This document shows positions 7,125 to 16,190 of a stretch of 39,597 bases of DNA, one piece after another; within the stretch, counting starts at the first letter, position 1; every line of letters starts with the position of its first letter. The notes under the pieces are model-generated. The model searched no databases. It was not told the DNA's origin and worked only from the letters and a program-made list of their open reading frames with translations. Source of the stretch: Candidatus Anammoxibacter sp. (GTDB lineage Bacteria > Planctomycetota > Brocadiia > Brocadiales > Anammoxibacteraceae). The translations under genes and the position numbers were made by a program. The DNA is taken from contig JAIQZQ010000079.1 of NCBI GenBank assembly GCA_021777105.1, positions 1-39,597 of the forward strand, written 5' to 3'.

Positions 7125-10100
7125 ATGAGAGAAAAAGGGTTTTTAAAAAACATAACATTGCAAAGCGTCAAACAAAGCGCCGGGAAGATATTCGCGTTTC
7201 TGCTCATCCAGGCAATAATCTTTACAACAATAGCGCCCCCTGCAGCAGTCGCTAATATTGCAACCATATCAAACTTTGCAAACTCCCCGGCGCGTCTGCC
7301 GGGCAATGCATCATTCGGCGGAGCCGCGGTAGATCCCTTGAGGCATCTGCGGACCACATCGCCTGCCCTAAACATACCTGATATTGAGGGGCTGAATTCC
7401 AACCCTCATGGGTCCGCGCAATTTTCATTGCCGCTCACATTGCCCCTCGGCAGAAATGGACTAACACCGGGCCTCTCCATAGACTATGCCTCGGAAAGCG
7501 GCAATGGTTGGCTGGGTGTGGATTTCAGCGTTTACATACCGTCAATAACCATAGACACAACCTTTGGAGTTCCGGACTATGACGGCCGCGATCAATACGT
7601 ATTAAACGGTTCTAAACTTGTAGAAGCTGGCTCATCCGGCAACAAAACCATATACCGCAAACGAGTGGAAGACGGCTTTCAACGAATCGAACGTTACGGC
7701 TCCGCCCCGTCTAATTATCACTTTGTGGTAACGGAAAAAAACGGACTGAAAAACATCTACGGAACAGCGGACGCAATATTGCAAAGTTACCGCGCCATAA
7801 ACGGAGCGCTTCCGATCTATACATGGCATCTCAAACAGACCATAGACACAAACGGAAACACTGTAATCTACCATTACACAGAGGATAGCAACCCCGGGCC
7901 GGGAGAAGACTGGAGAGCCAAATACTTGTCGCGAATCCAGTACACAGGCCACACATCAGGTGAAACCGGAAACTATGAAATAGAATTTGTTAACGACACA
8001 CAGGCGCGTCAGGACATAATTAGCGACGCAAGGGGCAGGTTTCAGACCAAAATAAGGCACAGGTTAAAAGAGATAGTTGTGAAATACAAGGGAGACGCAA
8101 TCAGAAAATACAAACTCGATTATATATACGGAGATTTCGGCAAATCAAAGATAAGCGCCGTGCATGAGCTTGACGGAGCTGGAAATGAATTCTATGCCTA
8201 TAACTTTGATTACCATACAATGCCCAGGATAAATGACGGGTTTGACGCATTTCAACCTACCGCAAGATGGGATCAGGGGCATATAATCCCTGAAGACGTA
8301 TTAGCCGGAAATCTGGATACCACCCAAACCCTTGGAGGTGGAGGAGGCATTGAGCTGGGTTACGGCCCCAGCGGTTCATCACAAAATTCAACAGTAGGGG
8401 CAGGCATTGACGTGCAGGTAGACTTAAGCAAAGGGATCGGCTCCTTAATGGACATAAATGGAGACGGATTACAGGATCAGGTGTATCAAATATTAGCGGG
8501 AAGCAGTTTAGGATACCGCCTGAACACTGGGCACGGCTTCTCTAACTTTGGACTGCTAAATTCGGAGATAGTGTGGGCAATGAGTTCCGACCTGCAACTG
8601 GATTTAGGCTTTAGCGCTTATGTAGGGGTAGGTCCCGCAAGGCTGTCAATAGGCGGAAACGCATCCTTTGCCAATGGAATCTCAATGTTAAATGATATAA
8701 ATGGAGACGGCTACATAGATTTTGTGCCGTTCCCCTTTAGCCCGTTTTTTCAAAAAGGAAGCGGATTAAACGGATTTGACACAACTCCGTGGACTTCATC
8801 AGGATCGGGAGAGCTGACACTAGACCTGGGAATAGATGAGATGGAAGGCATGGAGGATGTAAAAGAGGCCTACCACATGGCGGATCCGGTAAGAAAATGG
8901 AAGCCTTACCATAAAGGAACCATAGTAATAACCGGAGAGATACAAAAACTGGACGATGGAGAAGGCATAAGCGACGGAGTGGAATTAAACCTGTATAAAA
9001 ATAGCGGAAATATCTGGCCCGGAGGACCGGTCATCCTAAAAGAAGGCGCGCAAACCCAATATACTCATGAAGATGAAATAACCGTCACCAGGGAAGACGG
9101 CATATATTTCAGGGCCGGGTCCATGGATACAATAGAAAACGACACGGTAAACTGGGACGCTGAAATAACATACACAAACATCCACTTTCTTGACGATATG
9201 GGAGATTACCATGCGCTAAATCAGCCGTATCCATACCATGGAAACGCCTGGCCCGTAGGAGTGGACGTCAATAGATATTACATAGAAATAGCAAATCCTT
9301 CCGGCCCCGGCTCATTTAGAGTCTACTCCGACACTGAATATGAAGTATTCCAAACCCCTTATTTACCTGGAATAGAAGAGGCCGTAGTAGTCCATATAGA
9401 TTATGAAAACCCTGAAAATCTGGAAAAAACCAGTTATATAGAAATAGAAGACTATGATGCAACTGGAAGCGTGGCAACCTATAAGCAATATCTCCACGTG
9501 TTTAACGCAGCCAAGGACTTCAGCCTCATTGACACACAGGAAACCGTGGAAACAGACGAAGTGTTTGCCGGCGGAGTATACAACTGGCTTTATGGAGAAT
9601 GGAACGGAAATCTGGATTGGAATCATGAGCGGATAGGCGAAGAGCCGGATGAAGACGACCAGACAATAATATTTGCGCCCATGACGCCTATGGATGAAAC
9701 CACTGAAGAGAACCAATTGGGAATAGCAATGTGGAAGGGAACGGAAATCGCCTATACCGATCAGGTATTGGGCAATAACGGAGAAATAACGGAAGAAGAG
9801 AAGTACTTTGTAAGTTATATATCCAATGCGGAAATAATGCCCTCTAAAAAAGGCGGAGACGCAATGGAAAAAGTTCCGTCAAGTCAGCAAACGCTAAGTC
9901 TTGGAGGAATAAATCTCCTCCAGAACAGTTTAAACTTTGGAGTATTCGGCAATCTTGGAATTCCGCCTTTGTCATCAACCTTGAACCTCACATGGTCAAA
10001 CACCTACTCCGAACTAATGGATATGAACGGAGATCAATATCTGGATCAGTTAATATCCACACTGGGAATCGGTGATATAACTGTAATATTAAATGAAAAC

Positions 10101-13100
10101 GGCGAAGGGTATAACCGGTCAATAGATTTTGAAAATGGATACGGCGACCTCCGTGAAAGCGTTACCCAGGTGTTCGGATTGGGATTGGCAAAAGCGTTCA
10201 AGGTAAAACAATCGTCAAGCGGCAAAGTAAAATCAGTAGGGGCTAAAAAGGCAAAATACAACATAACGCCATCAGTGAGCGGAAGCCTGGGAGAAAATAT
10301 AACCAAAGTCGATCTCATGGACATGAATGGAGACGGCCTGCCGGATCATGTAAAAAGAGATGAAAAGGGAAAATACACGGTAAAATTAAACCTTGGAGAT
10401 GGATTCAGCGTGGAAGAAGAGTATACCACACTGGGATTTGATGAAACCCCTATCCAAACAAACCTGATAGATAAACTAAGCAGTATAACAGGCGAAATAA
10501 GCGGGTTTCCGGAAAACGGCGGAGACAGCGTCCGGTATACAAATACGGTAAGCGCGGGATTCAACCTGTCGGTTGGAACGGATAAAGCGTCCGTAAGCGG
10601 AGGCTTGAACCTATCGGGCTCAAGGACAAAAGTGGATTTAGTGGACATGAACGGGGACGGCCTGGTGGATCAGGTATTTAAATTAAATAAAAACGGATAC
10701 TTCCTTGTCAGACTCAATTACGGAGACAGGTTTGGAGACCTGAGCAAATGGCACACTCCGGCATGGGAGATAGGAGGAGACGGATTCAACATCAGCGATT
10801 ACAGACAAAGCGCAATAGCCTCAATAGTGAATACGTTATTTGGTGAATTAGGAGTTGATGAAATAAACCCGGGCGATTTGACTATAGACATTAGCGAAGT
10901 AGAGGCTTTACTGGGAGAAGACCTTGCGGAAGATGTTAGTATATTAGGCGCCGGGGATGTGGTTAACTGGAATGGGACAATAGGCATATCAATAACTATT
11001 GGAGCGGACATAGAGGCCCCGATCCCATTGACGGGCACATCAATCTATATAGCGCCAAGCGGGAACTTCGGCGTAAGCCGCTCAGCGTCACAACTACAAA
11101 TGTCCGATATAGACGGTGACAACCTCCCGGACCATATATTCAAATATGAATTAGACAACTTTTATAGAGTAAAGGTAAATAAGGCCAAGAAAGTGGGACT
11201 GCTAAAGACCATTTACACGCCCATAGGCGGAACCGTCAGCCTTGATTATGAACGGACAAAACACTCAATAGACGCGCCCCAAAGCCAGTATGTATTGTCG
11301 GAAATAGTGAAAAACGACGGCAAGGGAAACGACTATAAAGTGGATTACGACTACTTTGACTCAGCCTTTTATGACCGTGAAGAGCGGGCATCCTACGGAT
11401 TTAACCGGGTGCGTGAAACCTTTGCGGACGGCACATATGTAGAGAGCTATTTTCACAATAGAGACTTTTATAAAATGAGCCTTCCATACCTGGTAGAGAC
11501 CCATGACGGCTCAGGCCTTTTAATGAGTAAAGACGAGTATGAATATGATAAAATCCCATTGGCCGCAAGATCCTATTTCCCCGCCTTGAAACAATCCACA
11601 AGCTCCTTTTATGACCTTACGGATCCACAGAGAACAAGAAAAATGACGCAAGAGGTCAATTACGAATACAACTCATACGGCAATGTAATAAGAACAATTG
11701 ACAAAGGCGACCTTGCAAAACCTGAAGACGACAAAAACATCTTAACTGAGTATTACATAGACACTGCCAGGCACATAGTGTCTCAGCCGTCATCAGTGAC
11801 CATCAAGGATCTAAGTGGAACCATCCACAGGAACCAGCAAAACGCCTATGATACAAAGGGCAATCTGGTTCAGATCAAAAACTATTTAAGCGCCGGGGCG
11901 GATCCTATATCTTTTTTTGAATACGACCACTACGGAAATCTTATAAAAGAAACAGACCCAAAAGGATTCTGGACGGAAACCCAATATGACCAGGAAAACC
12001 ACATCTATCCGACAAGCACAAACAATACATTTGGATATAGTACAAACGCGGAATACGACTACAAACTAGGAGCGCCCACAAGCTCAACGGATTCCAATGG
12101 AAATGTTTCCAGACAACAATATGACACCTTTGGACGCATCATCAAGATATGGTCGCCGTATGACGCATTTCCGTCAGGCGTCCCGGCTCTGGAATTTCAA
12201 TACTTCCATAACCAATATCCATTAAGGGCGTTAATCAGGAATAAACTCCACATAGACCCGGAAAACCCTGAGACCATTGATGCAGCGCTCGTAATAGACG
12301 GGCTGGGCCGAGATCTCCAGACCAGGACGGAAGCGGAAGTGGACGTAAATGGAACCGCCCAACACGGAACGATCCTGTCTGGAACAAGTGAATATGATGA
12401 AATGGGCCGTGTAAAGAGACAGGGGCAAGTAGAATTCATCCCCGGCTATGATTTGTCATATCTCCCTTTAGCAATAAAAAACCCTATAACATACAACCAT
12501 GACGATCTGGGAAGAGTAACGCAAACAACATTGGCGGACGGCGCCGTAACCACGCAATCATACACAATAAATCAGGGGTTCTTTAAAACACAAGCAACGG
12601 ATCCTAACGGCAAACAAAGCGCCGGCTACAGAAGAATCTCTGGACATATAGAACGAATAGAGCAGCATAACCAGGGAAGCGCCATACTCACAAATTACGA
12701 CTACACCACAATGGACGAGCTGAATGAAATCACGGATAACATGGCAAACAAAACCACGGTGGCCTACGACACTCTGGGACGCATAACAAACATTGATAAT
12801 CCGGATAGAGGTCTGCAGGAATTTGCTTATGACCCGGGCGGAAACGTGACACAAAGGAGAGACGCAAATCTGGCGGCAAAAGCTAAATCAATAAAGTACA
12901 TTTATGATTACAACCGGTTAAAGAGAATTGACTATCCTGAATCCCATGACGTGGAATTGCATTACGGAGCGCCGGGAGCTTTAGAAAACAGAGTCTCCAG
13001 GCTTACCAGGATAGTTGATGAATCAGGGGTAATGGAATTTTACTATGGAAACATAGGAGAAACCACGAAACTACTAAAAACCATGAATTTTTTAAACCCC

Positions 13101-14975
13101 GGCCAGGCCCCAATGACCTTTGTCTCGGAATGCCTCAATGATTACATGGGACGGGTTGAATGGAAAAAATTCCCTGATAGTGAAGAGGTGTTTTATGAAT
13201 ATGACAAGGGTGGAAGTTTAGCAAAAGTACACGGAACTCACAAGGGAGCGCGCTTTGATTACATTAAACAAACCCATTACAACAAATGGGGCAAACCGGT
13301 ATCAATAATTTATGGAAATGACGTAGAGACCCAATACTCCTATGATCCCGTAAGACTCTGGACAAGCGCTTTAAACACAGCCGGTCCGGTAGGAAACATA
13401 TATCAAAATATAACCTATACACGGGATCTGACGGGAAACATCCTTACCCTGCGCAATCAAACGGAAACCGATGTAAGGCAGGACTTTGCCTATGACGATC
13501 TGTACCAATTAGTAAGCGCCAAAGGCATATACCAGCAGGAAAAACCCAAATTCAGCAGCCGTTATGACCAGGCGATGGAATACGACACAACAGGCAACAT
13601 AGTAAGAAAGACCAGCTCCGTTGTAGAGAACCCCGGCAACCGGGATATAGCGGAATTAACCTATGACATGACCTATCAAATGCATAGCCTCCATCCGCAT
13701 CAGGCTCAATACATAGGCGACCGACACTACAAATATGATGGAAACGGAAACGTAAAAGAGGTATACCTTGTAAAAACATCTGGAAAAGGGAGTCTGGACA
13801 TAGAAGAGACATATTTATGGGATGAAGAAAACCGGTTAAGACAAGTTAAATTCGAAGGCAGATCTGTAGACTTCCTTTATGACGCAAGCGGAAGAAGGAC
13901 GGTAAAACGCGGACAACAGGGTGAATTTCTATATGTAGACGGCGCATTTGAGCTGCAAAACAGGACGGAAGTAACCAAGCATATATTTGTCGGGAATACA
14001 AGGGCTGTATCTAAGATCTCCAAATACCAGGATAACGCGAGCCTCTCTTTTGAACAGGACAATGTATACTATTACCACATGGATCACATAGGTAACACGA
14101 ATTTTGTAACCAGGCCGGATGGGACTTCATGGGATCATGCAGAGTACACGCCTTATGGAGAGACCTGGGTGGATGAGGTGACTAATGCAAATAAAATAGA
14201 GTGGAAGTTTAGTTCAAAGGAGCAGGATGAGTCCACTGGATTTTATTACTTTGGAGCCAGGTATTATCATCAAAAGATTAGCCGGTGGCTAAGCGCTGAT
14301 CCCGCGTTTATTGAATATTTAATAAGCGGGGAGTTTAGCCAAACAGATTTATCAATGTATAGCTATGCGAGTAATAACCCGGTAATGTTTACCGACCTTG
14401 ACGGCAGAATACCGGACCCTAAATCAAATGGAATCGAGAATAGAGATTTTAACAGTGTAGAGGAGGCGATAGATGCCCTACACCAACAATATCGTGATAG
14501 ATCAAGAGATGAAGACACAGAATTTGGAGCATACGTATATCAACATGTTGTGGAAGAGGAACCTCCAAGTTCCGGCGTATGGTCGAGAACAAAAAATTTA
14601 TTTAAGAGAAAAAGGACAAGGGTAAGTTACAGAGTTTCGCATCCGGAAATGGGGGATGAGGCTTCGGTTACCGTTAATTTGCCTCGTCCCGAGCGTCAAA
14701 ATAGACCATTGGCGCATTATCACTCGCATGCAGGCTACTCTTTAACGCATGATAATGAAAATTTCTCTGGAGCCGACATATCAGTCTACGACAAATATAG
14801 CGCGACAGGCTATTTAACAACACCCAAAGGCGCGCTTAAAAGACGCGACCCACATACTAAGGAAGAAACAACAATAATCGAAGGAGATCGCAACACAATT
14901 CAAGCGGTGGGAGCATCATTCGGTAGAAATTTGCGTAAATTTGTTGGAGGAGCACAAGGGACAAGTAGTAAATAA
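7125..14975 (+). CDS. Giant SpvB/TcdB/RHS-repeat protein with DUF4329 C-terminal domain
   Basis: This 2616-residue protein has a hydrophobic export signal at residues about 20-43 (AAVA/NI). After it come an SpvB-like N-terminal domain (about 80-330) and a middle region with repeated D.NGDG..D FG-GAP/VCBS motifs near residues 440, 521, 964, 1063, 1171 and 1326, as in TcdB/TcaC. A TcdB-middle segment follows near 1370-1470, then YD/RHS repeats (about 1505-2310) and the RHS core (about 2315-2428: WKFSSKEQDESTGFYYFGAR, SADP, Y.YA.NNPV). The usual DPDG end of the core reads DLDGR here. The last 188 residues (from about 2429) carry HYHSH (His2531-2535), S..D (Ser2548, Asp2551) and GYLTTPKG, matching DUF4329, a JAB/JAMM-like polymorphic-toxin domain. 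By family knowledge the RHS shell encapsulates a C-terminal effector. B and C components are fused here and a Sec signal is present. No immunity gene is recognised downstream. Confidence 0.92.
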   Translation: MREKGFLKNITLQSVKQSAGKIFAFLLIQAIIFTTIAPPAAVANIATISNFANSPARLPGNASFGGAAVDPLRHLRTTSPALNIPDIEGLNSNPHGSAQFSLPLTLPLGRNGLTPGLSIDYASESGNGWLGVDFSVYIPSITIDTTFGVPDYDGRDQYVLNGSKLVEAGSSGNKTIYRKRVEDGFQRIERYGSAPSNYHFVVTEKNGLKNIYGTADAILQSYRAINGALPIYTWHLKQTIDTNGNTVIYHYTEDSNPGPGEDWRAKYLSRIQYTGHTSGETGNYEIEFVNDTQARQDIISDARGRFQTKIRHRLKEIVVKYKGDAIRKYKLDYIYGDFGKSKISAVHELDGAGNEFYAYNFDYHTMPRINDGFDAFQPTARWDQGHIIPEDVLAGNLDTTQTLGGGGGIELGYGPSGSSQNSTVGAGIDVQVDLSKGIGSLMDINGDGLQDQVYQILAGSSLGYRLNTGHGFSNFGLLNSEIVWAMSSDLQLDLGFSAYVGVGPARLSIGGNASFANGISMLNDINGDGYIDFVPFPFSPFFQKGSGLNGFDTTPWTSSGSGELTLDLGIDEMEGMEDVKEAYHMADPVRKWKPYHKGTIVITGEIQKLDDGEGISDGVELNLYKNSGNIWPGGPVILKEGAQTQYTHEDEITVTREDGIYFRAGSMDTIENDTVNWDAEITYTNIHFLDDMGDYHALNQPYPYHGNAWPVGVDVNRYYIEIANPSGPGSFRVYSDTEYEVFQTPYLPGIEEAVVVHIDYENPENLEKTSYIEIEDYDATGSVATYKQYLHVFNAAKDFSLIDTQETVETDEVFAGGVYNWLYGEWNGNLDWNHERIGEEPDEDDQTIIFAPMTPMDETTEENQLGIAMWKGTEIAYTDQVLGNNGEITEEEKYFVSYISNAEIMPSKKGGDAMEKVPSSQQTLSLGGINLLQNSLNFGVFGNLGIPPLSSTLNLTWSNTYSELMDMNGDQYLDQLISTLGIGDITVILNENGEGYNRSIDFENGYGDLRESVTQVFGLGLAKAFKVKQSSSGKVKSVGAKKAKYNITPSVSGSLGENITKVDLMDMNGDGLPDHVKRDEKGKYTVKLNLGDGFSVEEEYTTLGFDETPIQTNLIDKLSSITGEISGFPENGGDSVRYTNTVSAGFNLSVGTDKASVSGGLNLSGSRTKVDLVDMNGDGLVDQVFKLNKNGYFLVRLNYGDRFGDLSKWHTPAWEIGGDGFNISDYRQSAIASIVNTLFGELGVDEINPGDLTIDISEVEALLGEDLAEDVSILGAGDVVNWNGTIGISITIGADIEAPIPLTGTSIYIAPSGNFGVSRSASQLQMSDIDGDNLPDHIFKYELDNFYRVKVNKAKKVGLLKTIYTPIGGTVSLDYERTKHSIDAPQSQYVLSEIVKNDGKGNDYKVDYDYFDSAFYDREERASYGFNRVRETFADGTYVESYFHNRDFYKMSLPYLVETHDGSGLLMSKDEYEYDKIPLAARSYFPALKQSTSSFYDLTDPQRTRKMTQEVNYEYNSYGNVIRTIDKGDLAKPEDDKNILTEYYIDTARHIVSQPSSVTIKDLSGTIHRNQQNAYDTKGNLVQIKNYLSAGADPISFFEYDHYGNLIKETDPKGFWTETQYDQENHIYPTSTNNTFGYSTNAEYDYKLGAPTSSTDSNGNVSRQQYDTFGRIIKIWSPYDAFPSGVPALEFQYFHNQYPLRALIRNKLHIDPENPETIDAALVIDGLGRDLQTRTEAEVDVNGTAQHGTILSGTSEYDEMGRVKRQGQVEFIPGYDLSYLPLAIKNPITYNHDDLGRVTQTTLADGAVTTQSYTINQGFFKTQATDPNGKQSAGYRRISGHIERIEQHNQGSAILTNYDYTTMDELNEITDNMANKTTVAYDTLGRITNIDNPDRGLQEFAYDPGGNVTQRRDANLAAKAKSIKYIYDYNRLKRIDYPESHDVELHYGAPGALENRVSRLTRIVDESGVMEFYYGNIGETTKLLKTMNFLNPGQAPMTFVSECLNDYMGRVEWKKFPDSEEVFYEYDKGGSLAKVHGTHKGARFDYIKQTHYNKWGKPVSIIYGNDVETQYSYDPVRLWTSALNTAGPVGNIYQNITYTRDLTGNILTLRNQTETDVRQDFAYDDLYQLVSAKGIYQQEKPKFSSRYDQAMEYDTTGNIVRKTSSVVENPGNRDIAELTYDMTYQMHSLHPHQAQYIGDRHYKYDGNGNVKEVYLVKTSGKGSLDIEETYLWDEENRLRQVKFEGRSVDFLYDASGRRTVKRGQQGEFLYVDGAFELQNRTEVTKHIFVGNTRAVSKISKYQDNASLSFEQDNVYYYHMDHIGNTNFVTRPDGTSWDHAEYTPYGETWVDEVTNANKIEWKFSSKEQDESTGFYYFGARYYHQKISRWLSADPAFIEYLISGEFSQTDLSMYSYASNNPVMFTDLDGRIPDPKSNGIENRDFNSVEEAIDALHQQYRDRSRDEDTEFGAYVYQHVVEEEPPSSGVWSRTKNLFKRKRTRVSYRVSHPEMGDEASVTVNLPRPERQNRPLAHYHSHAGYSLTHDNENFSGADISVYDKYSATGYLTTPKGALKRRDPHTKEETTIIEGDRNTIQAVGASFGRNLRKFVGGAQGTSSK

Positions 14976-14993
14976 TACAAGACAATGTTAAAT

Positions 14994-15051
14994 TATAGGA
15001 CAGGCGGGGCAGGCAACCGGCCATTGCCGGTTGCCTGGTTATGACCCTATA
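14994..15051 (+). terminator. Hairpin after the RHS gene
   Basis: Perfect 12-bp arms (CAGGCAACCGGC, 15010-15021, and 15026-15037) enclose a 4-nt loop, and outer TTATAGG/CCTATAA arms (14994-15000 and 15045-15051) extend the structure. It begins 18 nt after the RHS stop codon. The T-tract is missing, so termination by itself is uncertain. Confidence 0.6.
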
Positions 15052-15106
15052 AGGGATCGGAATATTACAAAAGCAAAAATCGCAATAAAAAATTTAGGGG
15101 TGGAAA

Positions 15107-15400
15107 ATGAAAACAAAAGTCAGCCGTTTTGATGTTGCAGAGTATCTTGATGACGGGAAAATGATAGCAGAGTATTTGAACGCAATTATGGAAGAGGGCG
15201 ATATATCTCTTTTAATTAGCGCAATAGGCGATATTGCAAAAGCAAGAGGAATGAGCCGGATTGACATCAGGATTAGACAGGGAAACCTGTATAAAACATT
15301 AAACCCAAATTCTAAACCAAAGTTTGAAACAATGTTAAAAGTATTAAAAGCATTTGGCATTTCAATGCATTTTTCAGTTCCCGCCGGTAAAAGATCATGA
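15107..15400 (+). CDS. HI1420-type addiction-module antidote protein (orphan, altered HTH)
   Basis: This 97-residue protein matches the HigA-like 'addiction module antidote' family across its length: SRFDVAEYLDD..MIAEYLN opening, an AIGDIAKARGMS helix, then LYKTLNP and F.TMLKVLKAFG. It has a GGGGTGG ribosome-binding site before the ATG. In relatives the helix-turn-helix reads roughly ARGMSQIAKETGLSRENLYK; here residues 47-61 read RGMSRIDIRIRQGNL, two residues shorter. The nucleotides give GLDRE in the neighbouring frame, so a pair of compensating indels seems to have scrambled the recognition region. The RelE-like toxin that normally precedes the family is absent. DNA binding is probably impaired. 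Confidence 0.8.
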   Translation: MKTKVSRFDVAEYLDDGKMIAEYLNAIMEEGDISLLISAIGDIAKARGMSRIDIRIRQGNLYKTLNPNSKPKFETMLKVLKAFGISMHFSVPAGKRS

Positions 15401-15416
15401 AATAGGAAAAAAATCG

Positions 15417-15746
15417 TTAAGTCTTGCACAGGCTGCATTTGATGAATTGGGTGTCGCATTTGAAATGGCACTTTTCAGTGTAGGGTGGGTATTCGGATGT
15501 CTCCATGGAGGTTTTTGTCAGGTCGGTTTTCAGGGTCTTGATTGCGGAATCCACGTCTTCTACTTCCAGTCTTTCCAGAAGCTCACGCAAAATATCTTCA
15601 GGATACCATCTGGAAACGGATACATTGTGGCTGATTAGAAATGAGTTATTTTTCTCGTCGTATCCGGCAATATATGGATTTTCACACCCAATGGCAAATG
15701 TGGGCAACTCATAATTTCCATACATTCCTTTTTCAAGTTTTATCAT
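15417..15746 (-). CDS. Hypothetical 109-aa protein
   Basis: I do not recognise a family. The first 75 residues look like a genuine protein (MIKLEKGMYGNYELPTFAIG, then an acidic helix ILRELLERLEVEDVDSAIKTL). A purine-rich AAAGGCGG lies about 6 nt before the ATG. The C-terminal 20 residues run through a dispersed repeat (15435-15467) also seen at 4350-4384, so the original C-terminus may have been replaced by repeat sequence. Short proteins of this kind are found near toxin-antitoxin genes, but nothing here proves such a role. Confidence 0.5.
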   Translation of the reverse strand: MIKLEKGMYGNYELPTFAIGCENPYIAGYDEKNNSFLISHNVSVSRWYPEDILRELLERLEVEDVDSAIKTLKTDLTKTSMETSEYPPYTEKCHFKCDTQFIKCSLCKT

Positions 15747-15835
15747 ATCATGCCGCCTTTATGACCTAAAAAATATCGTAAGCTCAAACTGATCCCAGGA
15801 ATTATACTTGTATCTTTCGTGTATTTACAATGGTT

Positions 15836-16039
15836 AAGTGACTAAAGTTTAAAGTGGGCTAAAGTGAGCTAAAGTTCAAGTAAAAATTTTCAATTTTTGA
15901 ATGTTTAAATTATTAAAAGCCAAAAATCTTTGATTTTTCCCACCTCCGGGGATAATTCTCACTAGAGCAGACAAGCTGCTCAGTGTTCATTTTACCAAAA
16001 CTTTAGCTCACTTTTAACTTTAGGTCACTTTAGTCACTT
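15836..16039. mobile_element. Inverted-repeat element with tandem GTGAGCTAAAGT-like motifs
   Basis: Left arm 15836-15876 and right arm 15999-16039 are imperfect inverted copies, each built from two or three iterations of AGTGRSCTAAAGT. The centre (15952-15991) is a 40-nt sequence found exactly again at 37480-37519; it contains a GAGCAG/CTGCTC hairpin. A partial relative of the arm, with the same flanking CCAAAAATCTT, is seen near 3293-3335. No coding capacity. It fills most of the gap between genes at 15746 and 16191. Confidence 0.65.
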
Positions 16040-16190
16040 GCTTATACTGATCATTTTGGGATCTCTTAATTGACAATAATAATATTACCTCTGAATTCCG
16101 TTTGAACTTACAAAATATCAAATTCGATTACACATTGCTATTATATAAAATTGATTGAATAAAAACCAGTTGCAGGTAAAAAAACATCGC

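Noticed and set aside
9363..9716. Minus-strand frames inside the giant RHS gene
   Set aside because: All are antisense to a continuous, domain-rich reading frame.
15836..16039. CRISPR-like appearance of iterated AGTGAGCTAAAGT motifs
   Set aside because: Units are about 13 bp, inverted and without regular spacers; no cas genes are present.
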